Origin: Filomicrobium sp.
GTDB lineage: Bacteria > Pseudomonadota > Alphaproteobacteria > Rhizobiales > Hyphomicrobiaceae
NCBI GenBank assembly: GCA_017792465.1
Contig: CP051234.1
Span: 2,446,001 to 2,510,000 of the forward strand
Direction: 5' to 3'
Length of the DNA stretch: 64,000 nucleotides
Made by a program: the position numbers and the translations under genes. This document shows positions 58,031 to 64,000 of this stretch, piece after piece. The notes below the pieces were generated by a model, which worked only from the letters and a program-made list of their open reading frames with translations, was not told the origin of the DNA and searched no databases. Position 1 is the first letter of the stretch. Each line of letters opens with the position of its first letter.

Positions 58031-58152
58031 GTGAATGCGACTTTGCGCGATGAAGCGACAGGATCTTTGCGGAGCTTCAGGGGCAACGCGGAGAGGACTT
58101 CTAAGCGGGATCTGGCTGCCGGCGAGACGCTAGATGGCGAGGACGGAGGCGG
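58031..58152 (+). pseudogene. Relic of a SAF-oxidoreductase gene, segment 1
   Basis: Translation VNATLRDEATGSLRSFRGN ... SKRDLAAGETLDGE matches the SAF domain of the oxidoreductase at 53246-54550 (VLNAALRGEPTGSSRSFRGD ... KRDLAAGETLDGE). The match ends at the GEDGG position, after which the sequence is unrelated. It is followed about 650 bases later by the matching last part of the gene. No start codon or Rossmann part is present here. Confidence 0.85.
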
Positions 58153-58300
58153 ATGGGATTGTGAGGGCTGATAGATCATACGGCAGGCGGCGGCCACGAT
58201 CGGGCTTGCAATACCGAGCCATGGCGGACCATTCTTTATTCCGCTTAACTCAAGGCGGTCGACTATCAGTTTTAAGGACAGCGCGAGGCTTCGGCGAACG

Positions 58301-58741
58301 ATGCTTTTCAAGGGACAATGCCACTGCGGCGCGATCCGCGTGGAGCTGAAAACCGATCGGACCCCGAGCGAACAGATCCTCGGCGCCTGTCAGTGCTCAT
58401 TTTGCCGCAAGCACAATGCGCGAGCGTTTTCTGATCCGAAGGCGCACGTGAGGCTGATTGCTGCCGAGCCAAGCGAGGTGCAGCGTTACGCGTTCGGTCT
58501 CAGAACTTCGGAGCAAGTCATTTGTCGTCGTTGCGGCGTGTATGCTGCCATGACGCTCACCGACGAAGGCAAGGTTTGGAGTGTGATCAATATCGATACG
58601 CTCGATGATCGCGCGTCGTTCACGGGTGTCCCTCAACCGCGCCACTATGACGAGGAGGATCGCGAAGCTCGCATTTCTAGAAGGAAGGCTCGTTGGTGTC
58701 CTACCACGTTAATCGGCTGGCCAACGTCGGCTCCCGAATAG
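58301..58741 (+). CDS. GFA-family (glutathione-dependent formaldehyde-activating-like) protein
   Basis: 146 residues with the Mss4-like zinc fold: GQCHCGAIRVEL, the second pair in ACQCSFCRKHNA, and the third in CRRCGVYAAM. GFA proteins speed spontaneous reaction of formaldehyde with glutathione or are of unknown role. The gene sits between the two relic segments of the SAF oxidoreductase, in the same orientation. It looks intact. Confidence 0.85.
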   Translation: MLFKGQCHCGAIRVELKTDRTPSEQILGACQCSFCRKHNARAFSDPKAHVRLIAAEPSEVQRYAFGLRTSEQVICRRCGVYAAMTLTDEGKVWSVINIDTLDDRASFTGVPQPRHYDEEDREARISRRKARWCPTTLIGWPTSAPE

Positions 58742-58800
58742 CTCGGCTTTGTCGGCAGCGTGGAATTCTTCGGAAATGAAGGCGGCCTGGAGTCTTTTTT

Positions 58801-59001
58801 GAACGCAGCGTCCCGGACGGCCGCCGGCCAAACGGTTTTGCAAATGGCAGTAAGCTCGTGCGGCAGATTGGCAAAGGACAGTTGGCGCGCAAGGCGGATG
58901 TCGAGTTGTCGTCTCTGGCGGATGATAAGCTGAAGGTGCGTCTGGAAGCGGAAGGCGTGTTTTCTGAGATGGGCACGGCGCGGCTTCTAACGTCGCATTG
59001 A
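58801..59001 (+). pseudogene. Relic of a SAF-oxidoreductase gene, segment 2 (3' end)
   Basis: Translation in this frame gives ERSVPDGRRPNGFANGSKLV, RQIGKGQLARKADVELSSL, ADDKLKVRLEAEG, then a stop at 58999. It aligns with ERSIAEGCLPIGMAHGVKVV ... VRKADVDLSSLPDDTLKLRAEAEG at the end of the intact gene (54390-54545). The frame has no start codon. The two segments together cover most of the SAF domain, without the Rossmann part. Confidence 0.85.
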
Positions 59002-59126
59002 GCCGGCAGTTTTCGCTCTTCTTTGCAAGATTGGGCAGGCAAATGTCGGGGCGATCTATCCGCACGACACGGACTGATTTTGAAGTCATGATAGTTGCCA
59101 GTCGGTTGGTGACATAGCAAACCAAG

Positions 59127-60218
59127 CTAGTCTGCCAGCTTCAAAAGCCTTGCGACCAGTTCGCTCTGCCGATGAGAATCGGTCTTTGCGAAGATCGAGC
59201 GAAGGTGTGTTTTCACGGTGTTGCTGGAGACACTTAGCTCAGCAGCAATATCTGCTTGGGTTGCGCCGAGACATAAATGTCTGCAAACAGCGGCCTCGGT
59301 CTTGGTGAGGCCGAAAACCTGCTGTGGTGTCCCGACGTCAACGTGTTCGAGTTCAACCCGGCGAATTGCAATCGCTGAATAAGCCGAAGGTATGAACAGT
59401 GCGGTATTGATGAAGGGGGGCGGTAGTTTTTTCAGAACGATGAATGAAGCTGGTCCATCTTGGACGACATGGCTTGTCAGGGCAGGTGCCGCCAAGATCT
59501 CCGACAAGCTGGTTGCGCCCGTACTGCGCGCTTGCGTCATAATCGTGAGTTTGCCGTGGACCAATTTCAACGCACGACTTCGTTCCATCGCGCGCCGTGC
59601 GAAGGCGTCTGCGTCTAAGACCGCGCCCTTTGAGGATAGGAATATCGTGCCGAATCGGTGTTCTGTTGCAACCGAATTTTGATAATTCTCGTGCAACGAC
59701 TTCAAGATATTGGAGTGCGCCAAGCGCACAGCATTGCGGACATGCCTGCCTAGCACACCGCTCATTCGCGATTCTTTTTCGGTGAAGTCTCCCCCGCTAC
59801 GCCCACGATAAAGCAACATCGAGGTGTTCGCTTCATCCTTATCAACGACGTTTAGAAGTCCGTGATGGAGGTTTTGTTCTACGAGGCAGGCATTGACCGA
59901 ATCATCGGCGTAGAATTCTTGAGGAGAAAGAAAGGAAGAGATTGTAAACGGTTCCAAGGGTGTCGCCGACAGCAAGGCTTTGAGACCGGGGTTGTTGTCA
60001 GGTCTATTAAACTCCTCGAAGTGTGAGCGTAAGCTGTCTACATCGTATTCGTGATGTAGGGCCCAGCTTATAGCGGCCTGGCTAAAGTTTTGATGATTGA
60101 TCCCCACGGCTGAGTGGCCAAAGAGTTCACTGATTGCTGCCAGTGCGTGAGGCCAGCCGGATGGATCAGCGGCCGAAATATATATTAGATTGATCGCATC
60201 ATTCAGCTTTTGCTCCAC
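59127..60218 (-). CDS. LuxR-family transcriptional regulator
   Basis: 363 residues from GTG at 60218, with AAGGGGGGA upstream; the frame runs to 60320. An N-terminal sensor-like region (about 1-300) with no clear named fold precedes the LuxR helix-turn-helix near the C-terminus: FGLTKTEAAVCRHLCLGATQADIAAELSVSSNTVKTHLRSIF (read in parts). The ligand is unknown. It lies next to a relic and a GFA gene and ends 126 bases from the relic. Confidence 0.8.
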   Translation of the reverse strand: MEQKLNDAINLIYISAADPSGWPHALAAISELFGHSAVGINHQNFSQAAISWALHHEYDVDSLRSHFEEFNRPDNNPGLKALLSATPLEPFTISSFLSPQEFYADDSVNACLVEQNLHHGLLNVVDKDEANTSMLLYRGRSGGDFTEKESRMSGVLGRHVRNAVRLAHSNILKSLHENYQNSVATEHRFGTIFLSSKGAVLDADAFARRAMERSRALKLVHGKLTIMTQARSTGATSLSEILAAPALTSHVVQDGPASFIVLKKLPPPFINTALFIPSAYSAIAIRRVELEHVDVGTPQQVFGLTKTEAAVCRHLCLGATQADIAAELSVSSNTVKTHLRSIFAKTDSHRQSELVARLLKLAD

Positions 60219-60625
60219 GGTCCCCCCTTGTTCTTTGACATGGAGAAAACTTGGATGGCAGCCGGTCACCTCACTTGGCCAAACTACTGCGCACCCTCTA
60301 CACTTCGAACGGCTGAGCACAAACTTGAAGTACTGTCGAAATACTTCCGTTTCACAGGTTCCGGCGTTCTCCCTCGTGCATGCTTATTGGTCAGCGGAGG
60401 ACCCCGGCTCAAGGGGCTAGGCGGAGTTGGGCGGATTGTTCCAACCGCCAGTTGTCAAAGAAGCGCACGATCGGTCAGCACACAAAATCCGTCAACAGAA
60501 AATATGACTGTGCGTCAAAAGCTAAAAATCGATCACTGTCTGAATTTGCGGCCGCCACAGTATCAAGAAATGACATTGAGGCGCATCCGCTATCGAAATG
60601 CAATTGTTGGCGGATTCCGAAAAAC
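60219..60625. other. Gene-free spacer between LuxR gene and rRNA terminator
   Basis: About 400 bases. Open frames here on the plus strand (60210-60644, 60380-60877) have no family resemblance and partly run into the 5S gene. The stretch 60455-60610 is A/T-richer. No promoter was fixed. Confidence 0.35.
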
Positions 60626-60630
60626 AAAAA

Positions 60631-60655
60631 CCGCCCGGGCGTAAGCCGCGGGCGG
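60631..60655 (-). terminator. Terminator of the rRNA operon
   Basis: Stem CCGCCCG.GGC / GCC.GGGCGG with loop TTAC, followed on the minus strand by TTTTTGTTTT. It lies about 90 bases past the 5S gene end. Confidence 0.85.
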
Positions 60656-60746
60656 TTTTGGGTTTGCTTAGCTCGCGAGAAGCTCGCGGCAAAACAGGGT
60701 GTGAAGAGGAATGATTTCAATTCAGACAGCCACACGGCTCGGCAGA

Positions 60747-60860
60747 CCTGGCAACGACCTACTCTCCCGCGTCTTAAGACGAAGTACCATCGGCGCTGGG
60801 GCGTTTCACGGCCGAGTTCGGAATGGGATCGGGTGCAGCCACCCCGCCATAGCCACCAGG
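60747..60860 (-). rRNA. rrf: 5S ribosomal RNA
   Basis: About 114 bases on the minus strand. It begins cctggtggctatggcggggt, contains the conserved cccgatcccattccgaactc block, and ends ggtcgttgccagg. Ends pair with one another (CCTGG/CCAGG). It follows the 23S gene by about 100 bases. Confidence 0.95.
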
Positions 60861-60962
60861 TCAGCGGAGCCGTGTAGTTTTGTCTGATTTTCTGTTCTGG
60901 TCTCTTGAGCAGTCCATTCCCGACGACAAAATCGCCGGTGAATGGGCATTGCTTAATGAGAG

Positions 60963-63773
<2,811 letters not shown>

Positions 63774-63775
63774 TC

Positions 63776-64000
63776 ACTCTCATTAGCAATGCCCATCCAG
63801 GTCGCGATCAATCAAGGTGGGTAGGAGAACTCACCTCTTTCAATCCCGACCCTTCGGCAGGACAAGCACTGCTCGAAAAGACCAGAAAATCATAAGACAA
63901 ACCCAGCTATTGCCTGGCGCGGTCACGCCAAACAAAAACCCGGGGAGGGTGATACCAGCCTCTATTGGCTAACTGGCATCCCAGGCTTGTCTTCCTCTTC
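63776..64000 (-). other. 16S-23S internal transcribed spacer (partial)
   Basis: Sequence upstream of the 23S gene on the minus strand, up to the window edge. Its first part contains one arm of the 23S processing stem (63769-63796). No tRNA is visible in these 225 bases; tRNA-Ile and tRNA-Ala, usual in this spacer, would be further on. Confidence 0.7.

Noticed and set aside
58709..59125. Two overlapping minus-strand frames across relic segment 2
   Set aside because: They are the complement of a sequence that aligns with the SAF oxidoreductase on the plus strand.

Overview
The window is chromosomal DNA from an alphaproteobacterium, most likely of the order Hyphomicrobiales (Rhizobiales) and possibly close to Hyphomicrobium. 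Evidence: the order dnaA-dnaN-recF-gyrB beside rpsT, enoyl-CoA hydratase, mutM, ubiE and ubiB; a membrane-bound ferritin (mbfA) gene with an Irr-type ICE box; an NsrR / group III truncated haemoglobin pair; a suhB-like small RNA with CCUCC motifs; and a 23S rRNA with an intervening sequence near its 5' end. The genus is inference. I see no insertion sequence, prophage, tRNA or CRISPR array.

Layout. 1-3.3 kb: 5' part of a penicillin-binding protein gene, then a nitric-oxide-type module (nsrR divergent from a truncated haemoglobin and a MoaD-like protein) and the iron exporter mbfA. 3.3-9.5 kb: two chemoreceptor genes, one soluble with a CZB domain and one membrane receptor directly behind a secreted Cache-like protein, plus small envelope proteins. 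9.8-24.8 kb: transporters, cupin, methyltransferase, cytochrome c, a secreted hydrolase, an amino-acid permease with an unknown exported protein, a membrane-tethered receiver, an exopolysaccharide-initiating sugar transferase, a cytochrome P450, a Rieske protein, a glutamine amidotransferase and a suhB-like sRNA. 24.8-34.1 kb: the replication block gyrB, recF, dnaN, dnaA, rpsT, all on the minus strand. It has a structured dnaA-dnaN spacer and a 1.8 kb gene-free dnaA-rpsT spacer in which GANTC sites cluster. 34.4-47.5 kb: MBOAT acyltransferase, two paralogous membrane proteins, enoyl-CoA hydratase, mutM, a GlcG-like protein, ubiE, potassium and zinc transport and ubiB. 47.6-60.2 kb: accessory metabolism and surface functions (D-glycerate-type dehydrogenase, extensin-like protein, aldo/keto reductase, O-antigen ligase-like protein, SAF-domain oxidoreductase, TadG-like von Willebrand protein, two LuxR regulators, a GFA protein). 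It also holds a decayed second copy of the SAF oxidoreductase split around the GFA gene. 60.6-64 kb: the 3' part of an rRNA operon on the minus strand (spacer, 23S, 5S, terminator).

How it works together. The core is housekeeping: DNA replication and repair, ubiquinone synthesis (UbiE, UbiB) and ribosomal RNA. Around it lie stress and envelope genes: NO response, iron export, zinc efflux, potassium uptake, chemotaxis and polysaccharide synthesis. The items most worth a second look are the dnaA-dnaN structured RNA candidate, the dnaA-rpsT spacer, the SAF-oxidoreductase relic, the NsrR/haemoglobin/MoaD-like unit and the extensin-like protein with a split domain.
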